The position numbers and the translations under genes were made by a program. Below are positions 24,346-33,200 of a DNA stretch of 46,406 nucleotides, piece by piece. The notes under the pieces are model-generated. The model was not told the DNA's origin. It saw nothing but the letters and a program-made list of their open reading frames with translations, and searched no databases. The DNA is from JAVBLU01 sp031553225 (GTDB lineage: Bacteria > Bacillota > Clostridia > Christensenellales > UBA1750). The number at the start of each line of letters is the position of its first letter. Position 1 is the first letter of the stretch. The DNA lies in NCBI GenBank assembly GCA_031553225.1, contig JAVBLU010000047.1:1-46406 (forward strand), given 5' to 3'.

Positions 24346-24374
24346 TTGTATTTTTGCACCGCGTAGTTTACAAT
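24346..24374 (+). promoter_or_regulatory. lon promoter
   Basis: TTGTAT (24346-24351) and TACAAT (24369-24374) are 17 bases apart, with the GTG start of lon 38 bases further on. I see no CtsR or CIRCE heat-shock operator nearby. Confidence 0.55.
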
Positions 24375-24412
24375 AGACATAAGCGTATCGGTTCTACATA
24401 TGGGAGGTAGCA

Positions 24413-26800
24413 GTGGACAAACAGAGCGAAATACTACATGACGACGCGGCGGCCCAGCTGGCCATGCCGGAGCGCGCCCTTTCCGAACAGCTTACGCTGC
24501 CCGTCCTGCCCCTGCGCGGGGTGATGGTGTTTCCCAATACGGTGCTCCACTTCGACGTCGGGCGGGAGAAATCCGTGGCGGCAATCGACCGCGCCATGGA
24601 GACGGACGACCAGCGCATCTTCCTTACGGCGCAAAAGGACGCATCCACCGAGGATCCGGTGCTGGATGATCTGTACTCCATCGGCACCGTCGTGATGATC
24701 AAGCAGGTGGTGCGCCTGCAGAACGGCGTGCTACGCGTGGTGGGCGAGGGCGTCAGCCGCGCGGTGCTCGATGGCCTCACGCAGACCGAGCCCTTCCTGA
24801 TCGGCGCGCTGTGGGTGCCCGCCGAGCCGGCTGTGGATCCCCTGGTGGCCGAGGCGCACAAGCGCATGGCCATGGAGGTCTTCGAGGCATTCGCTAAGCA
24901 CTCCGGCAAGCCCGAGCCGCAGGCCGTGATGGCACTGGGCGCGCTCAGCGAGCCGGGGCTTCTTGCCGACGCAATCGCCGCGAACACCCTGCACAAGCTC
25001 TCCGAACAGCAGGCCATACTGGAGGAGCTCGATCCGATCCAGCGCCTGCTTCTCATCTGCCGGATGCTTCAGAAGGAAAACGAGCTGCAGGACCTGACGC
25101 GCTCCATACGCGAACAGGTGAAGGAGCGCATCGATAAAAACCAGAAGGAGTACTACCTGCGCGAGCAGATGAAGGTGATCCAGAAGGAGCTGGGCGACGG
25201 GGAAGGCGGCCAGGACGAGCTACGCACCCGCCTGAAGAAAGCCGTCCTGCCGGATGCCGTGCGCCAGAAGGTGGAGAAGGAACTCTCGCGCCTGTCGCAT
25301 ATCCCATCCTCTTCGCCCGAGGTGGCGGTGCTGCGCACCTGGATCGAATGGGTGCTGGATCTACCCTTTGGCGTCCTCTCAAACGACAACTACGATATTG
25401 CCCTCGCGCGGGCCGTTCTGGACGAGGATCACTACGGCCTGAAGCCGGTAAAGGAGCGCGTGCTGGAGTACCTGGCCGTTCTTTCGCTTCGCCGTGAGAT
25501 GAAGGGCCCCATTCTGTGCTTCGTGGGCCCGCCCGGCGTGGGCAAAACAAGCGTGGGCCGCTCGATTGCGCGCGCGCTGGGCCGCAAGTTTGTGCGCATG
25601 TCCCTTGGCGGCGTGCGCGACGAGGCGGAGATCCGCGGCCACCGGCGCACGTACGTGGGCGCCATCCCGGGCCGGGTGATGAGCCACATCAAGCAGGCCG
25701 GGTCGCAGAATCCCGTGTTCCTGCTGGACGAGATTGACAAGCTGGCGAGCGACTTTCGCGGAGACCCGGCCGCGGCGCTTCTGGAGGTGCTCGACGCGGA
25801 ACAAAACCACGCCTTCGAGGACCACTATCTGGAAATCCCGTTTGACCTCTCCCGCGTGATGTTTCTGGCCACGGCGAACACCACGGACACGATCCCGCAG
25901 GCGCTGCTCGACCGCATGGAGGTCATCGAGCTGCCGGGCTACACCGAAGACGAAAAGCTGCACATCGCACAGGGGCACCTGGTGCCCAAGCAGCGCAAGG
26001 AGCACGGCCTGAAGGCGTCCTGCCTGAAGATCAGCGACGAGGCGGTGCTGACCGTCGTGCGGCGCTATACGCGCGAGGCGGGCGTGCGCCAGCTGGAACG
26101 CCAGGTGGCCCGCGTATGCCGCAAAGCGGCCGTTCGCTTCGCGGAAGGACAAAAGACGCTTTCCGTATCGCCCAAAAACCTGGAGAAGCTACTCGGCGTG
26201 CCACGATACCGCTACGGCCGCGCGGACGCGGGCGCGGAAGTGGGCGTGGCGGTCGGCCTTGCGTACACAGGCGCGGGCGGCGATGTGCTGCCCATTGAGG
26301 CAACGCGCTTCAAGGGTAAGGGCAACCTGGAGCTGACCGGCCGTCTGGGCGAGGTGATGAAGGAATCCGCGCACGCCGCGCTCTCCTATGTACGCACGCA
26401 CGCAGCGCGTTTTGATATCCCCTCCGAGCTGTTTGAGGAGAACGACATCCACATCCACGTGCCCGAAGGCGCGGTGCCCAAGGACGGCCCCTCGGCAGGC
26501 GTCACGCTGTGTTCGGCGCTCGTGTCCGCGCTTAGCGGCGTGCCCGTGCGGCAGGACGTGGCCATGACGGGCGAGATCACCCTGCGCGGACGCATTCTGC
26601 CCATCGGCGGGCTCAAGGAGAAATCGCTCGCGGCCAAACGCGCAGGCATCACCACCGTGCTTTTCCCGGAGGAGAACCTGAAGGACCTTTCCGAGATTGA
26701 GCCGGATGCGCTCGCGGGCCTTCACATGCTGCCCGTGCGTACGATGGACGACGTGCTGCCCCGCGTGCTGGTGCGCCGCCCGGACGAGGCGGTCACTTAG
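24413..26800 (+). CDS. lon: ATP-dependent Lon protease
   Basis: Cytoplasmic AAA+ serine protease that degrades damaged and regulatory proteins. The 795 residues have the N-terminal LON substrate domain (about 27-220), a coiled coil, the AAA+ module with Walker A GPPGVGKT at 372-379 and Walker B VFLLDEIDK, and the C-terminal protease domain. There the catalytic dyad is S694 (KDGPSAG) and K737 (GGLKEKSLAA), spaced 43 residues apart as in E. coli Lon. The start is GTG at 24413, preceded by GGGAGGT. engB begins directly after the stop, the usual lon-engB arrangement. Confidence 0.97.
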   Translation: MDKQSEILHDDAAAQLAMPERALSEQLTLPVLPLRGVMVFPNTVLHFDVGREKSVAAIDRAMETDDQRIFLTAQKDASTEDPVLDDLYSIGTVVMIKQVVRLQNGVLRVVGEGVSRAVLDGLTQTEPFLIGALWVPAEPAVDPLVAEAHKRMAMEVFEAFAKHSGKPEPQAVMALGALSEPGLLADAIAANTLHKLSEQQAILEELDPIQRLLLICRMLQKENELQDLTRSIREQVKERIDKNQKEYYLREQMKVIQKELGDGEGGQDELRTRLKKAVLPDAVRQKVEKELSRLSHIPSSSPEVAVLRTWIEWVLDLPFGVLSNDNYDIALARAVLDEDHYGLKPVKERVLEYLAVLSLRREMKGPILCFVGPPGVGKTSVGRSIARALGRKFVRMSLGGVRDEAEIRGHRRTYVGAIPGRVMSHIKQAGSQNPVFLLDEIDKLASDFRGDPAAALLEVLDAEQNHAFEDHYLEIPFDLSRVMFLATANTTDTIPQALLDRMEVIELPGYTEDEKLHIAQGHLVPKQRKEHGLKASCLKISDEAVLTVVRRYTREAGVRQLERQVARVCRKAAVRFAEGQKTLSVSPKNLEKLLGVPRYRYGRADAGAEVGVAVGLAYTGAGGDVLPIEATRFKGKGNLELTGRLGEVMKESAHAALSYVRTHAARFDIPSELFEENDIHIHVPEGAVPKDGPSAGVTLCSALVSALSGVPVRQDVAMTGEITLRGRILPIGGLKEKSLAAKRAGITTVLFPEENLKDLSEIEPDALAGLHMLPVRTMDDVLPRVLVRRPDEAVT

Positions 26801-27427
26801 ATGATGAAGATCACCAAAGCGCAGTTTATCACCTCGCTTGCCCAAGCGCGCAGCTATCCCGGCGAAGGCCTGCCTGCCTGCGCGGTGGTGGGCCGTTCGA
26901 ACGTGGGGAAGAGCTCCCTCATCAACAAACTGTGCAATCGTCGCGACCTGGCGCGCACCGGCCAAACGCCCGGCGTCACGCGCATGATCAACATCTTCCT
27001 GCTCAACGAGCGCTTCCATCTGGTGGACCTTCCCGGATACGGCTTTCACCAAGCGGGCAAAGAGCGCGCGGAAAACTGGGGCAATCTCATTGAAGGTTTC
27101 CTGAAAGAGAGCGCCAGCCTTAAGGGCGTACTGCAGCTTGTGGACATCCGGCATGATCCGACCCAGCAGGACCAACAGATGATCGCATGGCTTCGGCACT
27201 ACGACATCCCGTTCCTCGTGGTGGCCACCAAGGCCGACAAGATCGCCCGCGCCCATCACGTCAGCCGGGTGCACGCCATCTGCCGCACGCTTGTCGTGCA
27301 GCCCTGGGAGGTTCAGCCTTTCTCCAGCCAGACCGGCGCAGGGCTTGAGCAGGTGTTGGCCTGGATGCAGAACACAATGCAACTGGGCGATGAACAGCCA
27401 AACGAAGACGATAAGAGGCCCGAATGA
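26801..27427 (+). CDS. engB: Ribosome biogenesis GTPase EngB (YsxC/YihA)
   Basis: TRAFAC-class GTPase needed for large ribosomal subunit assembly. The 208 residues carry G1 GRSNVGKS at 31-38, the G2 threonine region TPGVTRMINIF, G3 DLPGYGF and G4 TKAD. The ATG directly follows the lon stop codon with no recognisable ribosome-binding site, so translation is probably coupled to lon. A second ATG is the next codon. A hairpin-forming sequence follows. Confidence 0.95.
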   Translation: MMKITKAQFITSLAQARSYPGEGLPACAVVGRSNVGKSSLINKLCNRRDLARTGQTPGVTRMINIFLLNERFHLVDLPGYGFHQAGKERAENWGNLIEGFLKESASLKGVLQLVDIRHDPTQQDQQMIAWLRHYDIPFLVVATKADKIARAHHVSRVHAICRTLVVQPWEVQPFSSQTGAGLEQVLAWMQNTMQLGDEQPNEDDKRPE

Positions 27428-27434
27428 GGTGTTT

Positions 27435-27460
27435 GGCCGCTTGCGCTTGCGCATGCGGCC
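27435..27460 (+). terminator. Imperfect palindrome between engB and flotillin genes
   Basis: GGCCGC (27435-27440) pairs with GCGGCC (27455-27460), with an inner GCGC/GCGC pair. No T-run follows, so it may only attenuate or process the transcript. Confidence 0.45.
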
Positions 27461-27506
27461 GTTATTACGTACAGTAAGGCCATCAGAAATAAAGGAGGTG
27501 CTCTTC

Positions 27507-28997
27507 ATGCAGGACGTGTTCCTCATCGCCGGCGGCATCGTGCTCGTCATCGTCTTGCTCATGGTCGGGATTTCCAGCATCTGGCGCAAGGTGCCGCAGG
27601 ACAAAGCAGTGGTCGTCTCCGGCCTGCGCAAGCGGGTCATCACGGGCGGCGGCGGTCTTGTCGTGCCGCTCTTCGAGCGCACGGACGTCATCTCCCTGGA
27701 GAACATGAAGATCGAGGTGCGCATCGACGGCGCGCTGACCGAACAAGGCGTTGAGGTGTTCGTGGACGGCGTGTCCGTGGTGAAGGTGCGCTCCGATCTG
27801 CACTCCATCCTGCAGGCTATGGAGCAGTTCAACACCGGGCGCGAGGGCACCACCATCGAGGCCATCCGCAACACGGTGCGCGACGTGCTGGAAGGCAAGC
27901 TGCGCGAGATCATCTCCAAGCTGACGGTGGAGGAAATCTACAAAGACCGCGAAAAATTCGCAAGCGAGGTGGAAGCAGTCGCCTCCGTGGCGCTGGCCGA
28001 GATGGGCCTGGAGATCAAGGCTTTCACGATCCGCGACATCGCCGACAAGAACCAGTACTTGGAGTCGCTGGGCAAGAAGCAGATCGCCCAGGTGAAGAAG
28101 GACGCCGTGATCGCCGAGGCGGAGGCCAACCGCGAGGCCACCGAACGCACCGCCGAGGCCAGCCGCCTGGCCAAGGAGGCGCAGATTGCTGCCGAGACCC
28201 GCGTAGCCGAAGCGAGCAAGGAGAAGCAGCTGAAAGTGGAGGCCTACCGCCAGGAGCAGGAGGCCGCGCGCGCCAAGGCCGACAACTCCTACGCCATTCA
28301 GGAGAACATCGTCCGGCAGGAGGTCGCCAAGTCGGAAATTCAGGTGGAGATCGTTCGCCGCGAGAAGGAAGTCGAGCTGACGGAGCGCGCCATGCAGGTG
28401 GAGATCGTCCGCAGGGAAAAGGAGATCGAACTGACCGAGCGCGCCATGCAGGTGGAGATCACCAAACGCCTGAAGGAGACCGAGCTGGCCGAACAGGAGG
28501 CCATACGCCGCGAGCGCGAGCTGGACGCCACCGTGCGCAAGCAGGCCGAGGCCGAGCTGTATGAGCGCGAGCAGCGCGCCGACGCGGCCAAGTATGCCGA
28601 GATCAAGGACGCCGAGGCAAAGGCCGAGATGGTGCGGTTGGACGGCCTGGCCCGCGCCGAGGCCATCCGCGCGGCCGGCATGGCCGAGGTCGATATCATC
28701 CGCGAAAAGGGCAAAGCCGAAGCGGAGGCCATGATGAAGAAGGCCGAGGCTTACCGTATGTACAACGAAGCCGCCGTGCTGCAGATGATCGTGGAGAAAC
28801 TCCCTCAGATCGCCGAGCAGGTTGCCGCTCCCCTTGCCAAGACGGAGAAGATCGTCATGATCGGCGACGCAGGCAGCAAGATGACCCGTTCCATCACGGA
28901 CATCATCGCCCAAGTGCCCGAGGTTGCCCAGGCGCTCACGGGCGTGGACATCAAGCAGCTCATCTCCGGCTACGCATCAAAAAAGGCCGAAGGCTGA
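27507..28997 (+). CDS. floT: Flotillin family membrane scaffold protein
   Basis: Flotillin organises functional membrane microdomains. The 496-residue protein has an N-terminal membrane segment (about 5-25), an SPFH/PHB domain (about 30-210, with VEVFVDGVSVVKVRSD) and a long Ala/Glu/Arg-rich coiled coil (about 210-430). A C-terminal oligomerisation region follows (VLQMIVEKLPQIAEQVA and after). The ATG at 27507 has an ideal AAAGGAGGTG. Within the coiled coil an 18-residue unit occurs three times (DNA repeat 28341-28502). No NfeD partner gene, often next to flotillins in Bacillota, is present in the window. Confidence 0.93.
   Translation: MQDVFLIAGGIVLVIVLLMVGISSIWRKVPQDKAVVVSGLRKRVITGGGGLVVPLFERTDVISLENMKIEVRIDGALTEQGVEVFVDGVSVVKVRSDLHSILQAMEQFNTGREGTTIEAIRNTVRDVLEGKLREIISKLTVEEIYKDREKFASEVEAVASVALAEMGLEIKAFTIRDIADKNQYLESLGKKQIAQVKKDAVIAEAEANREATERTAEASRLAKEAQIAAETRVAEASKEKQLKVEAYRQEQEAARAKADNSYAIQENIVRQEVAKSEIQVEIVRREKEVELTERAMQVEIVRREKEIELTERAMQVEITKRLKETELAEQEAIRRERELDATVRKQAEAELYEREQRADAAKYAEIKDAEAKAEMVRLDGLARAEAIRAAGMAEVDIIREKGKAEAEAMMKKAEAYRMYNEAAVLQMIVEKLPQIAEQVAAPLAKTEKIVMIGDAGSKMTRSITDIIAQVPEVAQALTGVDIKQLISGYASKKAEG
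28341..28502 (+). repeat. Three tandem 54-bp units in the flotillin coding sequence
   Basis: Units begin at 28341, 28395 and 28449, each starting CAGGTGGAGATC. The first two differ at 8 of 54 bases; the third is more diverged. Each encodes 18 residues of the type QVEIVRREKE(V/I)ELTERAM, so whole-unit gain or loss keeps the frame. Confidence 0.9.
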
Positions 28998-29020
28998 CAC
29001 CGCCGCGGCCATACGAATGC

Positions 29021-29054
29021 GCGTGAAGAGCGGCCTTACGGCCGCTCTTCACGC
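29021..29054 (+). terminator. Perfect 15-bp stem-loop after the flotillin gene
   Basis: 29021-29035 pairs fully with 29040-29054 around a TTAC loop. No T-run follows, but its position just after the flotillin stop suggests transcript end formation. Confidence 0.65.
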
Positions 29055-29112
29055 TATGCACAAAGACCGAAATATGGTAAGATTGGGGCGTAAAACAGGG
29101 AGGGGAATGCCG

Positions 29113-30177
29113 ATGCTTCCAGAATCGATGTACGCGGTGGTGTGTCACGGCCCGCATGATTACCGCTACGAGCGGGTGCCTACCCCGCGCGCCGCCGAGG
29201 ATGGCATCGTGCTCAAGGTGGAGGCGTGCGGTATCTGCGCAGGCGACTTGAAGGCCTATCAGGGCGGCGATCGGTTCTGGGGCGGGGGCGAGTTTACGGC
29301 ATATGTTGAGCCGCCCTGCATACCGGGGCACGAGTTCGTCGGCCGCATCGCGGAGGTGGGGGAGCACGCCTCCCCGGGCTTCTGCGTAGGCGAGCGGGTG
29401 ACGGCCGAGCAGATACTGCCCTGCGGAACCTGCGCCTATTGCCGCGCCGGGCTGTACTGGCTGTGCGGCCCGCACGACGTGTTTGGCTTTAAGCATTACC
29501 TCAACGGCGGCATGGCCGAGTATATACGCCTGCCGCGCGGCAGCCGCGTGCACCGCGTGCCCGAATCGCTCTCCACCAAACAGGCGCTGCTCATCGAGCC
29601 ATACGCCTGCGCCATGCACGGCGTGGACCGCGCGGCCGTCACGCGCGACGATGTGGTCGTGGTATCCGGCGCGGGCACGCTGGGCCTGGGCATGATCGCC
29701 TACCTGCGCACGCTGCAGCCGCGCTGCCTCGTCGCCGTGGACGTACAGGACAGCCGACTGCCCATCGCCAAGGCCCTGGGCGCGCACCTGGCGCTGAACC
29801 CGCAGCGCGAGAACGTGCAGCGCACGCTCCAGGAGCTCAGCGGCGGACTGGGATGCGACGTCTACATCGAAGTGGCCGGCCATCCTTCCTCCGTTCTACA
29901 GGGGCTGCAGTGGGTCCGCAAAGCCGGGCGTTTCGTGGAATTCTCGGTGTTCACCGAGAAGACGACGAGCGACTGGTCCATCATCGGCGACGCCAAGGAG
30001 CTCTCCATCATCGGCTCCAGTCTCTCGCCGCACTGCTTTGCACCCACCATCGAGGGCATCACCTCGGGCAAGCTGCGCACGCAGGGCGTGGTAACCGATG
30101 TTTTGCCTCTGCAGGAGTTTGAGACAGCATTCCGCCTGGCCAAATCGGGCGGCATAAAGGTGGCGCTGCACGCATGA
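29113..30177 (+). CDS. Zinc-dependent alcohol/polyol dehydrogenase (MDR family)
   Basis: A 354-residue medium-chain dehydrogenase/reductase. The catalytic zinc ligands are C39 (ACGICAGD) and the GHE at 72-74; the structural zinc uses C104, C107, C110 and C118. The nucleotide-binding loop is VVSGAGTLGLGMIAYL. The sequence type resembles erythritol/threitol or sorbitol dehydrogenases; the substrate is a polyol or sugar alcohol by inference. The ATG at 29113 lies seven bases after AGGGAGGGG; ATG codons at 29107 and 29128 are less well placed. The stop overlaps the next gene by four bases. Confidence 0.88.
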   Translation: MLPESMYAVVCHGPHDYRYERVPTPRAAEDGIVLKVEACGICAGDLKAYQGGDRFWGGGEFTAYVEPPCIPGHEFVGRIAEVGEHASPGFCVGERVTAEQILPCGTCAYCRAGLYWLCGPHDVFGFKHYLNGGMAEYIRLPRGSRVHRVPESLSTKQALLIEPYACAMHGVDRAAVTRDDVVVVSGAGTLGLGMIAYLRTLQPRCLVAVDVQDSRLPIAKALGAHLALNPQRENVQRTLQELSGGLGCDVYIEVAGHPSSVLQGLQWVRKAGRFVEFSVFTEKTTSDWSIIGDAKELSIIGSSLSPHCFAPTIEGITSGKLRTQGVVTDVLPLQEFETAFRLAKSGGIKVALHA

Positions 30178-31385
30178 AGACGATGAGCTCACGCGAACGC
30201 GTGGCGGCGGTTTTGCGCCACGAGTTGCCCGACCGCGTACCCAACGGCTGGGGCGGGGAATGCACGGGGCTGCACGCTCTTGCATACGCTCGCCTGCGCG
30301 AGGCGCTGGAGCTTGCGCCGCGGCCGGCGCGGCTGTTCACCTTCATGATGAACGCAGTCATGGACATCGATACTTCCCTCGCCATGGACGGCGACATCCT
30401 TTGGCTGGCATCGGGCATGTGCCCTGCACGGCTGTGGGGGCAAGGGCACGAAGAAGGGTGGAAGCCGGTCCAACTGTTTGGCACAACCGTGCTTGCGCCA
30501 AAGCCGTGGGACATCCAGCTGCTGCCCGACGGGAGCGCCCGGTGGGGCGAGCGCGTGTGCCCGCCTGGCGGGCTGTATTTCGATAACGCAGCAGAGCGCT
30601 CCATGGCGGCAGTGACTGAAGGGACGACGCGCCCTTCGCCCAGAGATTATCACCCGCCCATGTCCCTGCCCGAGGAACGCCTCCGCCAGCTGGAGGAGGA
30701 GGCGCGCTGGCTCTTTGAGCACACCTCCCAGGCCATCGGGTGCGGCGAGCTGATCACCGATTTGCAATACGCGCCTGGCGGCACGGTGGATTGGTGGATG
30801 CGCATGGTTGAGGAACCGGACGACGCGCACGAGTTTTTGGACAGGGCCGTTACCGCCTCGCTTTCGCAGCTAATGGGGCTCCATCAGGCGATTGGCAAGT
30901 ATGTGCAGCTCATGCAGATAGGGCACGACTTCGGCGACAACCGATGCGTCACCATAGGGCCGCCTCTATGGCGCTCCATCTATAAACCGCACTTCAAGCG
31001 GTTGTTTGAAGGGTGGCGCCGCATCACGGACATCAAGATCATGCTGCACAGTTGCGGAGCGATTGGCGAGATCATCGGCGACTTCGTGGAATGCGGCATA
31101 GACGTGCTCAACCCCGTACAGGTGTCCGCCTTCGGCATGGATCCCGCCTCGCTCAAAGCGCGCTTCGGCGATCGCCTGGTATTCTACGGCGGCTCGCTAG
31201 ATTCCATCCTCTGCCCGCCCGCCGCGCCGCCAGAGGTAGCTTACGAACAGGCTGCGGCCCACATCCGCGCCCTGAAAGCGGGCGGCGGCTACATCTTTTC
31301 CGGCGTGCACAACACGCCCGGCGACACACCCGTCAGCCATCTGCGGGCGTTGCTTCAGGCCTACCGCGACGAGAGAACCATGTAA
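30174..31385 (+). CDS. Uroporphyrinogen decarboxylase (URO-D) family protein
   Basis: A 403-residue TIM-barrel protein of the URO-D superfamily. This includes true uroporphyrinogen decarboxylases and many corrinoid-dependent methyltransferases of the MtaA/MtbA type. The conserved C-terminal core IKIMLHSCGAIGEIIGDF (H and C near 292-294, possible zinc ligands) followed by GIDVLNPVQ favours the methyltransferase-like side. It is too long, and lacks the N-terminal FMRQAGR segment, to be HemE. It starts in a four-base overlap with the dehydrogenase, so the two are likely used together. No corrinoid protein is encoded nearby. Function unknown. Confidence 0.8.
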   Translation: MKTMSSRERVAAVLRHELPDRVPNGWGGECTGLHALAYARLREALELAPRPARLFTFMMNAVMDIDTSLAMDGDILWLASGMCPARLWGQGHEEGWKPVQLFGTTVLAPKPWDIQLLPDGSARWGERVCPPGGLYFDNAAERSMAAVTEGTTRPSPRDYHPPMSLPEERLRQLEEEARWLFEHTSQAIGCGELITDLQYAPGGTVDWWMRMVEEPDDAHEFLDRAVTASLSQLMGLHQAIGKYVQLMQIGHDFGDNRCVTIGPPLWRSIYKPHFKRLFEGWRRITDIKIMLHSCGAIGEIIGDFVECGIDVLNPVQVSAFGMDPASLKARFGDRLVFYGGSLDSILCPPAAPPEVAYEQAAAHIRALKAGGGYIFSGVHNTPGDTPVSHLRALLQAYRDERTM

Positions 31386-31409
31386 GTTACGGCACAAAGC
31401 GGCGGACAC

Positions 31410-31438
31410 TTGACGCGCCCCGACACCCGTGTTATAAT
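31410..31438 (+). promoter_or_regulatory. Promoter of the T-box/trpB transcript
   Basis: TTGACG (31410-31415) and TATAAT (31433-31438) with a 17-base spacer, one of the best promoters in the window. The transcript should start near 31445. Confidence 0.8.
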
Positions 31439-31446
31439 GCGCTAAA

Positions 31447-31696
31447 CCGATGAGAAAGAGAAGTATGCCGAAACAAGCAGCGTAAAGAGAGCCGGGGGCG
31501 GTGTGATCCCGGTACGAAATGCGGCGGCGGAATGGACTTTCGAGGGCTTTCCCGAAACGCGTGCAGTAGGGGAAGACGTGTGCGCTCGTTACAGCGCGGG
31601 GGTGTGCTGGCACCCCGTAAGCGGACGCTGCTGCAGCGTCAACGAAGGTGGCACCACAGGCATCGCCTGTCCTTCCATAGGAAGGGCAGGCTTTTT
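31447..31696 (+). ncRNA. Tryptophan-specific T-box leader
   Basis: T-box riboswitch that senses uncharged tRNA-Trp. Stem I elements are visible: AGTA (31462-31465) opposite GAA (31530-31532) around the specifier loop, and an AGAGA...GGTGTGA distal region. The specifier codon right after GAA is TGG (31533-31535), tryptophan. The antiterminator forms from GAAGG 31644-31648 with CCTTC 31671-31675 and ACAGGC 31656-31661 with GCCTGT 31665-31670. Its bulge TGGC (31649-31652) can pair with GCCA, the acceptor end of bacterial tRNA-Trp. The competing terminator is 31665-31676 with 31680-31691 followed by TTTTT. Confidence 0.92.
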
Positions 31697-31741
31697 GTTT
31701 CCCTCCGGCAGGGGAAGCGAACACGAAAGGAGCGCACGACC

Positions 31742-33121
31742 ATGGCAAACCGCAGAAACGACGTTCCCAACCGCATTCAGCTAACCGAATACGAGATACC
31801 CAAGGCCTGGTACAACCTGTCGGCCGATCTGCCAACGCCCATGCTGCCTGCGCTTAACCCGGCGACACGCCAGCCGCTGGAGCCGAATGACCTGCGCGCC
31901 ATCTTCCCCGACGAGCTCATCGCGCAGGAGATGAGCTCCGATTCGTACATCGATATTCCGGACGACGTGCTCTCCCGCTACCGCAAGTTCCGCCCGGCTC
32001 CGCTGCATCGCGCATATCAGCTGGAGGAGGCCCTCGGCACGCCCGCGCGCATCTACTATAAATATGAGGGCGGCAATACCTCCGGCTCGCACAAGCTCAA
32101 TTCCGCCATTCCCCAAGTGTACTACAACAAGCAGGCGGGCATCAAGCGCTTAACGACGGAAACGGGCGCGGGGCAGTGGGGCACGGCCCTAGCCACGGCC
32201 TGCGCCATGTACGATATGAAGGCGACCACGTATATGGTGAAGATTTCCGCCGAACAAAAGCCATACCGCCGCATCATCATGGAAACCTTCGGCTCCACGG
32301 TCATTCCCTCACCGTCCACCACCACCGAGGCGGGACGCAAGGTGCTTGCCATCGATCCAAACAACCACGGCTCGCTTGGCACGGCCATCAGCGAGGCGGT
32401 GGAGGACGCCATGGCGCACGAGGACACAAACTACGCACTGGGCTCGGTGCTCAACCACGTCGTCATCCATCAATCCATCATTGGCCTGGAGACGCAGGCG
32501 CAGCTGGCCGCCGTGGAGGAGAAGGCAGATGTCGTCATCGGCTGCTGCGGGGGCGGTTCCAACTTCGCCGGAATTGCCGCGCCCTTCGCGCGCGACAAGA
32601 TCAAGTCCGGCGCCAACACGAAGTTGATCGCCGTGGAGCCGACCGCATGCCCCACGCTCACGCGCGGTACTTTCGCCTACGACTATGGCGATACGGTAGG
32701 CCTTACGCCGCTTGTGGCGCAGTATACGCTGGGGCACGCCTTCCTGCCCGCCGGCATCCACGCGGGCGGCCTGCGCTATCACGGGGCGTCGGCGCTCGTG
32801 TCCGAGCTTCTACGCCAAGGCGTCATCCAGGCGCGGGCCGTGCCGCAAACCGCCGTGTTCGAAGCGGCGCTGCTGTTCGCGCGCGCAGAGGGGCTTCTGC
32901 CAGCGCCGGAGTCCTCCCACGCCATCCGCGCCGCTATTGACGAGGCGCTTGTCTGCCGGCAGACCGGCGAGGAAAAAGTCATCGTGTTCTGTTTGTCCGG
33001 GCACGGCTATTTCGATCTGGCAGCATACGAAAACTACCAGAGAGGCCGCCTTGTGGACGCGGACTACACCGCGGATCTTGTGGCTGAAGGCCTAAAATGC
33101 CTGCCGAATATCGCTATATAG
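31742..33121 (+). CDS. trpB: Tryptophan synthase beta chain, TrpB2 type
   Basis: PLP enzyme that condenses indole and L-serine to tryptophan. The 459 residues are the length of the TrpB2 group (standard TrpB is about 400) and begin RRNDVPNRIQLTEYEIPKAW, typical of TrpB2. The PLP lysine is K118 in NTSGSHKLN, and the phosphate-binding loop CCGGGSNFAG lies near residue 264-273. The ATG at 31742 has AAGGAG nine bases upstream. No trpA or other trp genes are in the window, so it is a stand-alone gene under T-box control, consistent with indole salvage. A terminator follows. Confidence 0.95.
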   Translation: MANRRNDVPNRIQLTEYEIPKAWYNLSADLPTPMLPALNPATRQPLEPNDLRAIFPDELIAQEMSSDSYIDIPDDVLSRYRKFRPAPLHRAYQLEEALGTPARIYYKYEGGNTSGSHKLNSAIPQVYYNKQAGIKRLTTETGAGQWGTALATACAMYDMKATTYMVKISAEQKPYRRIIMETFGSTVIPSPSTTTEAGRKVLAIDPNNHGSLGTAISEAVEDAMAHEDTNYALGSVLNHVVIHQSIIGLETQAQLAAVEEKADVVIGCCGGGSNFAGIAAPFARDKIKSGANTKLIAVEPTACPTLTRGTFAYDYGDTVGLTPLVAQYTLGHAFLPAGIHAGGLRYHGASALVSELLRQGVIQARAVPQTAVFEAALLFARAEGLLPAPESSHAIRAAIDEALVCRQTGEEKVIVFCLSGHGYFDLAAYENYQRGRLVDADYTADLVAEGLKCLPNIAI

Positions 33122-33165
33122 GGTACCTTGCGCAATAGCTCCGCGCATCAGGTGCTGCGCAATTC

Positions 33166-33200
33166 AGCAGAAGGATCCGGATTCGGATCCTTCTGCTTGT
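33166..33200 (+). terminator. Terminator after trpB
   Basis: A perfect 14-bp stem (33166-33179 with 33184-33197) with a GATT loop, followed by TGTTTCTGT. Confidence 0.75.

Noticed and set aside
27483..28913. 476-codon Leu/His/Asp-rich frame antisense to the flotillin gene
   Set aside because: Mirror of the Glu/Ala/Lys-rich coiled-coil codons; no start signal.
31503..31784. ORF within the T-box leader
   Set aside because: The region is explained by the T-box structure; no ribosome-binding site.
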